Source: an uncultured Acetatifactor sp.
GTDB lineage: Bacteria > Bacillota > Clostridia > Lachnospirales > Lachnospiraceae
DNA: 64,000 bases
Direction of reading: 5' to 3'
Assembly (NCBI GenBank): GCA_910578215.1
Contig: CAJTPH010000020.1
Span: forward strand, 1-64,000
Shown here: positions 41,646 to 49,765 of the stretch, piece by piece
How positions within the stretch are numbered: the first letter of the stretch is position 1
Layout: each line of letters opens with the position of its first letter
Made by a program: the position numbers and the translations under genes
Notes under the pieces: model-generated
The model's input: the letters and a program-made list of their open reading frames with translations, nothing else
Database searches by the model: none
What the model was told of the DNA's origin: nothing

Positions 41646-42245
41646 ATGAGCTTAATACCTTATGTCGTTGAACAGACCAGCAAGGGCGAGAGATCCTATG
41701 ACATTTATTCCAGGCTTTTAAAGGATAGAATCATATTTTTGGGGGAAGAGGTAAATGATACTTCTGCCAGCATTGTGGTTGCCCAGCTTTTGTTTTTGGA
41801 GGCGGAGGACCCGGAGAAGGATATTCATCTGTATATTAACAGCCCCGGCGGCGTGATTACGGCAGGCATGGCAATTTATGACACCATGAATTATATCAAG
41901 TGCGACGTATCGACAGTCTGCATCGGAATGGCGGCGAGCATGGGTTCCTTCCTGCTTTCAGGCGGAGCTAAGGGCAAGCGTTTTGCACTGCCCAACGCGG
42001 AGATCATGATTCATCAGCCCTCCGGCGGAAGCAGAGGACAGGCGACCGAGATCGATATCGCGGCAAGACATATCCTTAAGACCCGCGAGAGGCTGAATCA
42101 TATGCTGGCAAAAAATACGGGCAGAGATTACGAGACAATTTGTGCCGATACCGAGCGGGACAACTGGATGAGCGCCGACGAGGCAAAGGAGTATGGTCTG
42201 ATCGATATGGTCATCAGCTCCCACGACCTGCAGGGCAAGTCATAG
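41646..42245 (+). CDS. clpP: ATP-dependent Clp protease proteolytic subunit
   Basis: The 199-residue serine protease forms the ClpP barrel. MSLIPYVVEQTSKGERSYDI is the usual start. The nucleophile is in GMAASMGSFLL, the His in MIHQPSGG and the Asp in the TERDNWM region. An ATG 15 bases upstream is in frame, but GGAGG sits between them nine bases ahead of 41646. clpX follows 69 bases later. Confidence 0.97.
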   Translation: MSLIPYVVEQTSKGERSYDIYSRLLKDRIIFLGEEVNDTSASIVVAQLLFLEAEDPEKDIHLYINSPGGVITAGMAIYDTMNYIKCDVSTVCIGMAASMGSFLLSGGAKGKRFALPNAEIMIHQPSGGSRGQATEIDIAARHILKTRERLNHMLAKNTGRDYETICADTERDNWMSADEAKEYGLIDMVISSHDLQGKS

Positions 42246-42314
42246 GACAGAACAGTTGTGACGCGCAGGGCGGCAAACAGGCTATAACGAAAAAGTCAGG
42301 AGTATATAAAAGTA

Positions 42315-43589
42315 ATGGCAGGAAAAATTTCTAATAACGACATCAGATGTTCCTTCTGCAACAAGACCCAGGGACAGGTGCGCAAGCTGATTGCTGGCCC
42401 TGCGGGGGTTTATATCTGTGACGAGTGTATTGACATATGTGCGGATATTTTGGAGGAGGAGATGGAGGAGGATGAGGTCGAAGAATCTTCTCATCCCGAG
42501 ATCAACCTTTTGAAGCCTAAGGAAATTAAGAGCTTTTTGGACGAATATGTTGTGGGGCAGGAGGAAGCGAAGAAGGTCCTGTCCGTGGCAGTCTACAATC
42601 ATTATAAGAGAGTTACGGCGCCCAAGGACCTGGACGACGTGGAGCTGCAAAAGAGCAATATTATCATGGTGGGGCCTACCGGCTCCGGCAAGACCTATCT
42701 GGCGCAGACTCTGGCAAAGATTATCAACGTGCCCTTTGCCATAGCCGATGCCACCACGCTGACGGAAGCCGGCTATGTGGGCGAGGACGTGGAAAATATT
42801 CTGCTGAAGCTGATCCAGGCGGCTGACTACGATGTGGAGAGGGCGCAGTACGGCATTATCTACATCGACGAGATCGACAAAATAACAAAGAAGGGCGAAA
42901 ACGTATCCATCACCCGGGACGTGTCGGGTGAAGGTGTACAGCAGGCGCTGCTGAAGATTGTGGAGGGCACTGTTGCAAGCGTACCTCCCCAGGGCGGCAG
43001 GAAGCATCCTCATCAGGAGCTTATTTCCATTGATACCGCCAATATTCTCTTTATCTGCGGAGGCGCCTTTGACGGCCTGGAGAAGATCATAGAAGCAAGG
43101 CTGGACAGGAAGGCAATAGGTTTTAACACGGAGGTCACCCAGAAGACACACAAGGAGATCAGTGAGCTGCTTCAGGAGGTAACGCCCCAGGATCTGGTGA
43201 AGTTCGGGCTTATCCCGGAATTTGTAGGTCGTGTTCCGATCTGTGTGGCATTGAGAGGCCTGGATAAGGAAGCGCTGATACGTATTCTGAAGGAGCCTAA
43301 GAATGCATTGATCAAGCAGTATCAGAAGCTGTTTGACCTTGACGGCGTCAGGCTTACCTTTGAGGAGGATGCGGTCAAGGCAATTGCAGACAAGGCATAT
43401 GAGCGCAAGACAGGAGCCAGAGGGCTTCGCTCTATCATGGAGGGCGTGCTTATGGATACCATGTATCAGATTCCTTCCGACGAATCCATCGAGGAGTGCC
43501 TGATAACCAGGGAAACGGTGGAGGAGGAGAGCAAGCCGCTCACGATCAGTAAAAATGATAGAAGAAAAGGCTTAGAAACGGCTATTTAA
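42315..43589 (+). CDS. clpX: ATP-dependent Clp protease ATPase subunit ClpX
   Basis: The 424-residue AAA+ unfoldase has an N-terminal zinc domain (CSFCNKTQGQ and CDEC). The Walker A is GPTGSGKTYLA, the pore loop region GYVGEDVEN, the Walker B IIYIDEIDKI, and the ClpP-docking loop AIGFNTE. It therefore can pair with the upstream ClpP. In many relatives lon lies between clpX and engB; here only 113 bases separate them, with a hairpin (GCCGTC/GACGGC near 43622-43635). Confidence 0.97.
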   Translation: MAGKISNNDIRCSFCNKTQGQVRKLIAGPAGVYICDECIDICADILEEEMEEDEVEESSHPEINLLKPKEIKSFLDEYVVGQEEAKKVLSVAVYNHYKRVTAPKDLDDVELQKSNIIMVGPTGSGKTYLAQTLAKIINVPFAIADATTLTEAGYVGEDVENILLKLIQAADYDVERAQYGIIYIDEIDKITKKGENVSITRDVSGEGVQQALLKIVEGTVASVPPQGGRKHPHQELISIDTANILFICGGAFDGLEKIIEARLDRKAIGFNTEVTQKTHKEISELLQEVTPQDLVKFGLIPEFVGRVPICVALRGLDKEALIRILKEPKNALIKQYQKLFDLDGVRLTFEEDAVKAIADKAYERKTGARGLRSIMEGVLMDTMYQIPSDESIEECLITRETVEEESKPLTISKNDRRKGLETAI

Positions 43590-43702
43590 ATAATGGTTTC
43601 GGCGCCTTTGCAGAAGGATGCCGTCCAAGTGACGGCGTTCTTTCGTTATTGCGGAGTCACTGCAGGGCGCTTATGGGAGCAGGAGAAAGGAACCCGCTGA
43701 AT

Positions 43703-44296
43703 ATGATAATAAAAAATGTCAGTCTGGAGACGGTATGCGGTATAACCAGCAAGCTGCCGGACAACAGCTTTCCGGAGGTTGCTTTTGCGGGAAAAAGCAA
43801 TGTGGGCAAGTCTTCGCTGATCAATGCGCTGATGAACAGGAAGGCTCTGGCGCGTACCAGCGGCCAGCCGGGAAAAACACAGACCATCAACTATTACAAC
43901 ATAAACGATGCGATTTATTTCGTTGACCTGCCGGGTTATGGCTATGCCAGGGTGAGTGAAAAGGTAAAGGCACAGTGGGGCAGAATGATAGAGAATTATC
44001 TGCATCAGTCAAAGACGCTGAAGCAGGTTTTTCTGCTGCTGGATATCCGGCATGCGCCTTCGGAAAATGACCGCATCATGTATGACTGGATTCTGAGAAA
44101 CGGATTTCGTCCCATTATCATTGCCACGAAGCTGGACAAAATAAAGCGCAGCCAGCTGCAGAAGCAGCTTGGTCTGATACGCTCCACGCTGAATATGGGG
44201 GAAGATACGGTTATAGTGCCGTTTTCTGCGGAGTCAAAGCAGGGACGAGAAAAAATATATGAGATCCTGGATAAAATTCTGGAAGAAAATGTCTGA
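43703..44296 (+). CDS. engB: Ribosome biogenesis GTPase EngB/YihA/YsxC
   Basis: The 197-residue GTPase is needed for late assembly of the large ribosomal subunit. The motifs are AGKSNVGKSSLINALMNR (G1), PGKTQTINYY (G2), DLPGYGYARV (G3) and ATKLDKIKR (G4). The ATG at 43703 matches the family start (MIIKNVSLE). AAAGGA lies a little far upstream, so initiation may be modest. Confidence 0.95.
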   Translation: MIIKNVSLETVCGITSKLPDNSFPEVAFAGKSNVGKSSLINALMNRKALARTSGQPGKTQTINYYNINDAIYFVDLPGYGYARVSEKVKAQWGRMIENYLHQSKTLKQVFLLLDIRHAPSENDRIMYDWILRNGFRPIIIATKLDKIKRSQLQKQLGLIRSTLNMGEDTVIVPFSAESKQGREKIYEILDKILEENV

Positions 44297-44341
44297 AGGT
44301 TTTATTTAAATTTTGGTTTAGAGACATAGAGGGGTGTTTCC

Positions 44342-45598
44342 ATGAAAAAATACAGTAAGGCAGTGGTAAACCTTGCCATTGCACTCTTTATTCTTATCGC
44401 GATTATTTTTTTGCTGCCCAGGGCATTGGTTTTTTTTATGCCCTTTGTAGTCGGTTGGATTATATCGCTGATTGCGGGACCGCTGGTGCGCTTTTTTGAG
44501 GAAAAGATAAAGCTGAAACGCAAGATAGGCAGTGCCTTTGTGATTATAGCGGTGATTGCGCTGGTGGTACTGCTGATCTATTTTGTGTCTTCCCAGCTCA
44601 TACATCAGCTCACAGGGCTGCTTGGGGCGCTGCCGGATATGTGGGAGAGCATGGAGTCTGACCTGGAGGACATCGCAAAGAGAATGGGGGAGATTTTTGA
44701 CAAGCTTCCCTTTGCGATTCCAACCAATATCAGCGAGGCCGCGGAGAAAATAGGGGAATATCTGGGAGATTTCTTCACCAGACTCAGCGCTCCCACTATT
44801 GAAGCGGCAGGAAACTTTGCAAAATTTCTGCCGGGCTTTTTTATCGGCTTGATTATGACGCTGCTTTCCGCCTACTTTTTTGTGGCGGAGCGCATGCAGA
44901 TCAACGAGTGGTTCAGGAAGACCATGCCCGCCGCGGTTCAGATGCGTTATCAGATGGTGAATGCCAGCCTAAGGCATTCGGTGGGGGGATACCTGAAGGC
45001 GCAGCTGAAAATTGAGGTTTGGATGTATCTTCTGCTGCTGATAGGACTTGGGCTTTTGCGGGTGGACTATTATGCCCTGATCGCTCTTGTCATTGCGTTT
45101 CTGGATTTCCTTCCTTTTCTGGGGACGGGAACGGTGCTGATTCCCTGGGCAATCATAAAGATCCTGGCAGGGGACTATGGCATGACCATCGGCTTGCTGG
45201 TTATGTGGGGAGTGGGGCAGCTTGCAAGACAGCTGATCCAGCCCAAAATCGTAGGAGATTCCATTGGAGTTCCGCCGCTGCCTACGTTGTTCTTACTGTA
45301 CATAGGCTACAAGGTGGGAGGCGTTCTGGGGATGATCATTGCAGTTCCCCTGGGTCTTCTGGTTTACACCATGTATCAGGACGGGGCATTTGACACTACA
45401 AAAAACAGCGTGATGATTCTTGTGGCGGGAATCAACCGCTTCCGCAGGCTTGGAGGGGAGGATATGGGCGAGATCGAGGAGATGCACGAGCGGAACCGGG
45501 AGGCGGCAGGTATCCTGGAGAGGCGGCTGGAGGAGGAAAAACGGCAGCGGGAGACCCAGAGCACAGGGAAAAGAAAAAGCTGGAGAAGAAAAAAATAA
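44342..45598 (+). CDS. AI-2E/YtvI-like membrane protein
   Basis: The 418-residue protein has about eight hydrophobic helices, the mid-protein segment LSAYFFVAERMQINEWFRK and the family's DFLPFLGTGTVLIPW with QPKIVGDSIGVPPLPTLFLL. It belongs to the AI-2E transporter/PerM family, and the YtvI sporulation branch seems closest. The C-terminal ~50 residues are a highly charged cytoplasmic tail (Glu/Arg/Lys). The substrate is not established for this branch. It follows engB by 45 bases and ends at a terminator. Confidence 0.85.
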   Translation: MKKYSKAVVNLAIALFILIAIIFLLPRALVFFMPFVVGWIISLIAGPLVRFFEEKIKLKRKIGSAFVIIAVIALVVLLIYFVSSQLIHQLTGLLGALPDMWESMESDLEDIAKRMGEIFDKLPFAIPTNISEAAEKIGEYLGDFFTRLSAPTIEAAGNFAKFLPGFFIGLIMTLLSAYFFVAERMQINEWFRKTMPAAVQMRYQMVNASLRHSVGGYLKAQLKIEVWMYLLLLIGLGLLRVDYYALIALVIAFLDFLPFLGTGTVLIPWAIIKILAGDYGMTIGLLVMWGVGQLARQLIQPKIVGDSIGVPPLPTLFLLYIGYKVGGVLGMIIAVPLGLLVYTMYQDGAFDTTKNSVMILVAGINRFRRLGGEDMGEIEEMHERNREAAGILERRLEEEKRQRETQSTGKRKSWRRKK

Positions 45599-45650
45599 AA
45601 AAACAGTATTTGGGATGGAACATTTTAAAAATTTTAGCGTCTATATTGGT

Positions 45651-45680
45651 AGAGGGTGTGTTGAAGCACACTCTCTTTTT
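45651..45680 (+). terminator. Intrinsic terminator after the YtvI-like gene
   Basis: AGAGGGTGTG pairs with CACACTCTCT around TTGAAG, followed by TTTTT. Confidence 0.85.
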
Positions 45681-45772
45681 GCATGGGCAGGCACGTATGG
45701 GGCAGTTTGCCGCTGACGCTGCAGGCCCGCGACCAGCAGGGAAAAGAATTTCCTTACTCGATTAAAAAATTG

Positions 45773-45791
45773 TCAAAAGTTGCAACTTTGA
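45773..45791 (+). promoter_or_regulatory. Palindrome overlapping the response-regulator promoter
   Basis: AAAGTTGCAACTTT (45776-45789) is a perfect 14-base palindrome. It includes TTGCAA, a possible -35, with TATACT 19 bases downstream (45805-45810). It is a good candidate operator, perhaps for the gene's own product. Confidence 0.5.
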
Positions 45792-45844
45792 TACAAAGCT
45801 ATTTTATACTTATTTAAAGTAGTGAGCCTGACGGAGGAACGCCA

Positions 45845-46540
45845 ATGAGAAATATTTTAATATATAATAATCAGACAAAAATTGCAGAGAAAATGAAGCC
45901 CCTGTTTTCAAGAGAAGGGCTGGAAACGGTGGTGGTGGCAGATGCGGACCAGCTTTATACCGCCATTGAGACGATGGACATCCACCTGCTGCTCGTGGAT
46001 GTGGAACTGAACGACAAGGGCTGGGACAGAGGAATCGAGCTGATAATGAATCTGCGCCGCAAAAGCAGCGTTCCTTTGCTGGTGATATCGACGCAGTCTG
46101 CGGAAACCGCTAAAATTATGGCTCTTGAGGCGGGAGCGGACGACTATGTCACATCGGACTGCAACCCCCTTGAGCTACTGGCAAGAGTGAAGTCACAGCT
46201 TCGCAGATATGCCCAGCTGGTCAATATGTGTGCCAATATAGACCGCATCTATAAGGTGGATGGCCTGATTATCGACGATATTCAGAGAAAGGTAACGGTG
46301 GACGGCAGGGCGGTGAGGCTGACGCCCATCGAGTATAAAATCCTGCGGCTGCTGGTGCAGCAGAGGGGGAAGGTGTTCTCCAACAGCCAGATCTATGAGA
46401 ACATATGGCACATGCAGGCGATTGGAGCGGATAATACCATAGCGGTGCACATTCGCCACATCAGGGAAAAAATTGAGAAAAATCCCAAGGACCCCAGATA
46501 CTTAAAGGTAGTTTGGGGAAACGGCTACAAGGTTGGATAA
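45845..46540 (+). CDS. OmpR/PhoB-type response regulator with atypical receiver (orphan)
   Basis: The 231-residue protein has a receiver domain (1-120) and a winged-helix DNA-binding domain (about 135-231, VRLTPIEYKILRLLVQQRGK and NTIAVHIRHIREKIE). Asp52 in LLLVDVEL is the expected phosphorylation site. However, the acidic pair at the first strand is Asn-Asn (IYNNQ) and the usual Lys of the TKPF-like motif is Ser (YVTSDCNP). No histidine kinase gene is adjacent. It may work without phosphorylation or be controlled another way, possibly by the kinase encoded at 47248. Confidence 0.88.
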   Translation: MRNILIYNNQTKIAEKMKPLFSREGLETVVVADADQLYTAIETMDIHLLLVDVELNDKGWDRGIELIMNLRRKSSVPLLVISTQSAETAKIMALEAGADDYVTSDCNPLELLARVKSQLRRYAQLVNMCANIDRIYKVDGLIIDDIQRKVTVDGRAVRLTPIEYKILRLLVQQRGKVFSNSQIYENIWHMQAIGADNTIAVHIRHIREKIEKNPKDPRYLKVVWGNGYKVG

Positions 46541-46849
46541 GGGTCCTGCAGGATGACAGGGGAATTATATTTGTGGAGGGAGTTTGTATTACAGTGGGAA
46601 AGCCGGCATCTGGGCGCCACTTATAAGACAGCATAAAATTGTCTGCATTTCCGCTAAAGCGGAGGGCTATTTACATAAAACACACTTATTTAACGCAGAT
46701 GTGTTAAATAAGTGTGTTTTATGTGTTGACAAAACTATAAAAAAAGGGTTTCATCTTAATATGAGGTAGAAGAAAGACAATGAGTAAGAACTGTATGATG
46801 CAGGGAGAAGCATCGACAAAATGAACAAAGGATAACGGAGGGAAGTGCT
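46541..46849 (+). other. 309-base region after the response regulator
   Basis: No gene is evident. A small hairpin CCGC-TAAA-GCGG (about 46651-46662) and the 22-bp inverted repeat below dominate. TTGACA at 46726 follows the inverted repeat but lacks a well-spaced -10. Confidence 0.5.
46673..46724 (+). terminator. Perfect 22-bp inverted repeat with 8-base loop
   Basis: ACATAAAACACACTTATTTAAC (in two parts: ACATAAAACAC, ACTTATTTAAC) pairs without mismatch with its complement ending at 46724. It can fold from either strand. It may end the response-regulator transcript, although the T run is inside the stem. Confidence 0.65.
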
Positions 46850-47068
46850 ATGGACTGTAAAAAAGCCGGTAAAATAGAAAAATGCATATTTTATCTGGAG
46901 ATACTTAAGGCTTCAAGGACGACGCCGGAGATCGCCGCCCTTGAACAAGAATGCGAGATGCAGGTATATTTACGCATAGCAAAGATGAAAGCCATAAGGT
47001 TTTGGATAATAGTGATTTTGGGGACCATTGCTTATTTGGGATTCAGAGTTTATTGTCTTATATATTAA
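46850..47068 (+). CDS. Small membrane protein, 72 residues
   Basis: The protein has a helical cytoplasmic part and one membrane helix near the C-terminus (about 50-68, FWIIVILGTIAYLGFRVY). Its segment YLEILKASRTTPEIAALEQE followed by CEMQVYLRIAKMKAIRFW aligns without gaps to the C-terminal part of the protein encoded at 49002 (16 of 39 positions identical by my count). CGGAGGGAAGTG is a strong ribosome binding site. It probably belongs to the kinase-FHA-ATPase gene group that follows. Confidence 0.65.
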   Translation: MDCKKAGKIEKCIFYLEILKASRTTPEIAALEQECEMQVYLRIAKMKAIRFWIIVILGTIAYLGFRVYCLIY

Positions 47069-47247
47069 ACCGCCTTTTGGTTCATGAAGCGGACAATAGT
47101 GATAATGCGAAAAGCGGGTTTAATTTTTTTCTGAAATATGATAAGATTTGTTGAGAAAGCATATCGAGCAATAGAGACAGGCTGTTTGAGGATACAGGAA
47201 GCAGACGGACGTTTTTATGGCGTGTAATAATTGGGGAGGGGAATGCT

Positions 47248-48924
47248 GTGAGTGATAAAACACAAATAAATTCTTATCTGAATGCGGTACAAAACGGTTT
47301 GGGGACCGGACAGGCTACAGCCGTCAATCAGGATATTGCAGCCGCTTCCCGTAAATTGTCCGCAGGCGTCATTCTTGCGGAAAAATATGAAGTCATAGAA
47401 CCCCTGAAGGCCGAAACGGGAGAGGCGGATTTATATATTTGCAGGTGTGGCGGAAAAAAGTATGTGGCCAAAATGTACAGGCGTCAGCGCGCGGTAAAGC
47501 AGGAGGTTCTTGCCGCCCTGAAATCCATAGATTCACCCTATGTGGCTTCTTTGCTTGCCGTAGGCGAATACGGCGGCCTGCCGTTTGTAATTCTGCCATA
47601 TTATAAGAACGGAAGCCTGCAGGGGCGGAGGTTTTCACCCGAGGAATTAAGGAAGAATCTTATTCCCTGCATCAATGAGGCTCTCAGGGTCCTCCATCAA
47701 AACGATATTATTCATAAGGATCTTAAGCCGTCAAATATTATGCTGCAGGACGATAATAAAAGCATTGCTATAATTGATTTTGGCATCAGCTCCGTTGTGG
47801 AGGAGGGAAATACCGTATTGGTTACGCAGACCGGTATGACCCCGGAATATTCCGCGCCGGAGACTTTCAGGAATCTGTTTTTGGAGGAATCCGACTACTA
47901 TTCCTTTGGTATTACGGTTTACGAGCTGTTTTGCGGTCACACTCCGTATAAAAATATGAATGCCGATGAAATTGCACGGTATACCGCCGTGCAGAGGATT
48001 CCTTTCCCGAAGGATATGCCGGAGAAGCTGCGGGACTTTATTTCAGGGGTTACATATTTTGATATTACTAACCGCAACAAAAAGAATAATCCCAACAGGC
48101 GCTGGACCTATAACGAGGTTCTTGACTGGTGTAAGGGAAAAAAGCTGGTTATCCCGGGAGAAGGCGGAAATGCTGCCGATGACCAGGCTATTCCCCCATA
48201 TTCCTTTTTGGGGCGGAAATACAAGGACCTTCCTTCCTTGATAACCGCTCTTGCAGTTAACTGGAGTGAGGGGAAAAAGCAGCTGTATCGTGGTCTTTTG
48301 TCTGCTTTTTTTAAGAATTTTAATCCCGAAATTGCCGGATATTGTATAGATGCGGAGGAGGAAGCCATCCGTGCCAGGGGCAGGGAGGACGTTATATTCT
48401 GGAAGCTTCTCTATAAGATATATCCCGAGCTGGATAAGTTTTATTGGGCAGGGAAGGAATATGAATCTCTTGCGGCCTTGGGATGCGACATGCTTGAAAG
48501 GCTCTGGAACGGAGATGAATTAAATTTTGTTTGCTGGAACAGCATTTTGAATAATAAGCTGTTGACCGGTTACCTGGCGAAAAGAAAATCAACAAGCGAA
48601 GACCTGCTCGCTGCCGCAGCTGCCCTTGAAGCCGCCCATGCAGTGAGCGGGGATAAAGAGCGTGACAGGCTGATTAATTACTATGCCATGGCGTATCTGC
48701 TTTCGGGCCGGAAAATTTTCAATATCGGAGATAAAAAGCTTCAAAGTGTGGGAGAGCTTGCGGACCATATGAAGGCCTTGCTTGCCTCGTCATATGAAGA
48801 ATTTGAGAGCTTTTGCCATAAAATGCTCACAGAAAACGACCTGCTGGATGAACAACTGGAAGCGTGGCTCATTGCGCTTGGAAAACGTCAAGAGCTGGAT
48901 TCCTGGAGGCAGCAGCTGGCATAG
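47248..48924 (+). CDS. Hanks-type Ser/Thr protein kinase with helical C-terminal region
   Basis: The 558-residue protein has a kinase domain at ~46-300. Lys75 in YVAKMY is the ATP lysine, HKDLKPSN (156-163) the catalytic loop, DFG 177-179 and APE 203-205. The glycine loop is poor (AETGEADLY), as in some divergent kinases. HKD rather than HRD is tolerated in many active enzymes. Residues ~320-558 are helical and of unknown type. There is no membrane helix. It starts with GTG behind GGGGAGGGGA. The FHA protein encoded nearby may read its phosphothreonine marks. Confidence 0.85.
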   Translation: MSDKTQINSYLNAVQNGLGTGQATAVNQDIAAASRKLSAGVILAEKYEVIEPLKAETGEADLYICRCGGKKYVAKMYRRQRAVKQEVLAALKSIDSPYVASLLAVGEYGGLPFVILPYYKNGSLQGRRFSPEELRKNLIPCINEALRVLHQNDIIHKDLKPSNIMLQDDNKSIAIIDFGISSVVEEGNTVLVTQTGMTPEYSAPETFRNLFLEESDYYSFGITVYELFCGHTPYKNMNADEIARYTAVQRIPFPKDMPEKLRDFISGVTYFDITNRNKKNNPNRRWTYNEVLDWCKGKKLVIPGEGGNAADDQAIPPYSFLGRKYKDLPSLITALAVNWSEGKKQLYRGLLSAFFKNFNPEIAGYCIDAEEEAIRARGREDVIFWKLLYKIYPELDKFYWAGKEYESLAALGCDMLERLWNGDELNFVCWNSILNNKLLTGYLAKRKSTSEDLLAAAAALEAAHAVSGDKERDRLINYYAMAYLLSGRKIFNIGDKKLQSVGELADHMKALLASSYEEFESFCHKMLTENDLLDEQLEAWLIALGKRQELDSWRQQLA

Positions 48925-49001
48925 CGGCGCGTCTGCGGTAACCCCAGACCGGACAGCGCAGGCCAAAGCAGGGTAAACTTGGGAGGACAGGCGGAAAATA
49001 T

Positions 49002-49712
49002 ATGGGTACAATCATACTGTTGATATTGGGAATTATCTTAGGGTTTATGTTTTTTACCGGAAATATTATGATTTTAGACACGATTGCAGGGGGCGGTACC
49101 GCTGATTTGTCAAAAGATTTAATATCAATTTCAATTGCGATTGTGGCAGATATTATTTTGCTGACCTGGGTAATCATAGAAGTGAGGAATCCTGTAATGG
49201 CCTCTTTTCCATTGATGAGAAGCGGATTAAAGAATCGCAGATATGCAAAAAAGGAATCCGCGAGGCTAAGGGAGCTTCTGAGCCGACAGGAACCGGATGC
49301 GCAAAGGCTTGAAGGACTTAGAAGGCAGAGTATTAATAAAAACGCCATTGAACGCACCCTTCATTTTTGCCGGTTAATTGAAACCATTGCAGGCAAGGAG
49401 CAAATGCAGAGCTGCATGTCAGGGGTGAATGAAAAACAGAGGATACTTTATGAAATCGATGAAACGGAAAATAAATTGCTGAAAATTGCGGAATGCTGTA
49501 AAAATGCAGGCGACGCCTTAAAATTCCAGTATTATCTGGCTCTTATCAAATCCGAAAAATTTACGCCTGCGATTACCGCCTTGAGAGCGGAATGGCAGGA
49601 ACAGCTGATTTTGCGTGATAAAGAAAGAAAAGCCTTGCGATTGTGGAAAAGAGCTTTGGTGTGGTTTTTAGTTATTTCCACTGTGATTGTAGCGATGCTG
49701 TGGGTGCTTTAG
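49002..49712 (+). CDS. Membrane protein of the kinase-FHA-ATPase group
   Basis: The 236-residue protein has two N-terminal helices (about 3-25 and 45-62), a long charged helical middle with coiled-coil character (RRYAKKESARLRELLSRQEP) and a C-terminal helix (about 216-234). I do not recognise a family. Its YYLALIKSEKFTPAITALRA segment matches the 72-residue protein at 46850. GGGAGGACAGGCGG precedes the start. The next gene starts 54 bases later. A membrane scaffold role is plausible but not shown. Confidence 0.65.
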   Translation: MGTIILLILGIILGFMFFTGNIMILDTIAGGGTADLSKDLISISIAIVADIILLTWVIIEVRNPVMASFPLMRSGLKNRRYAKKESARLRELLSRQEPDAQRLEGLRRQSINKNAIERTLHFCRLIETIAGKEQMQSCMSGVNEKQRILYEIDETENKLLKIAECCKNAGDALKFQYYLALIKSEKFTPAITALRAEWQEQLILRDKERKALRLWKRALVWFLVISTVIVAMLWVL

Positions 49713-49765
49713 CGAAAAAGATAAAGGGGTTGGAAATAAACCCATTGATACGGAGGCAAGGGAAA

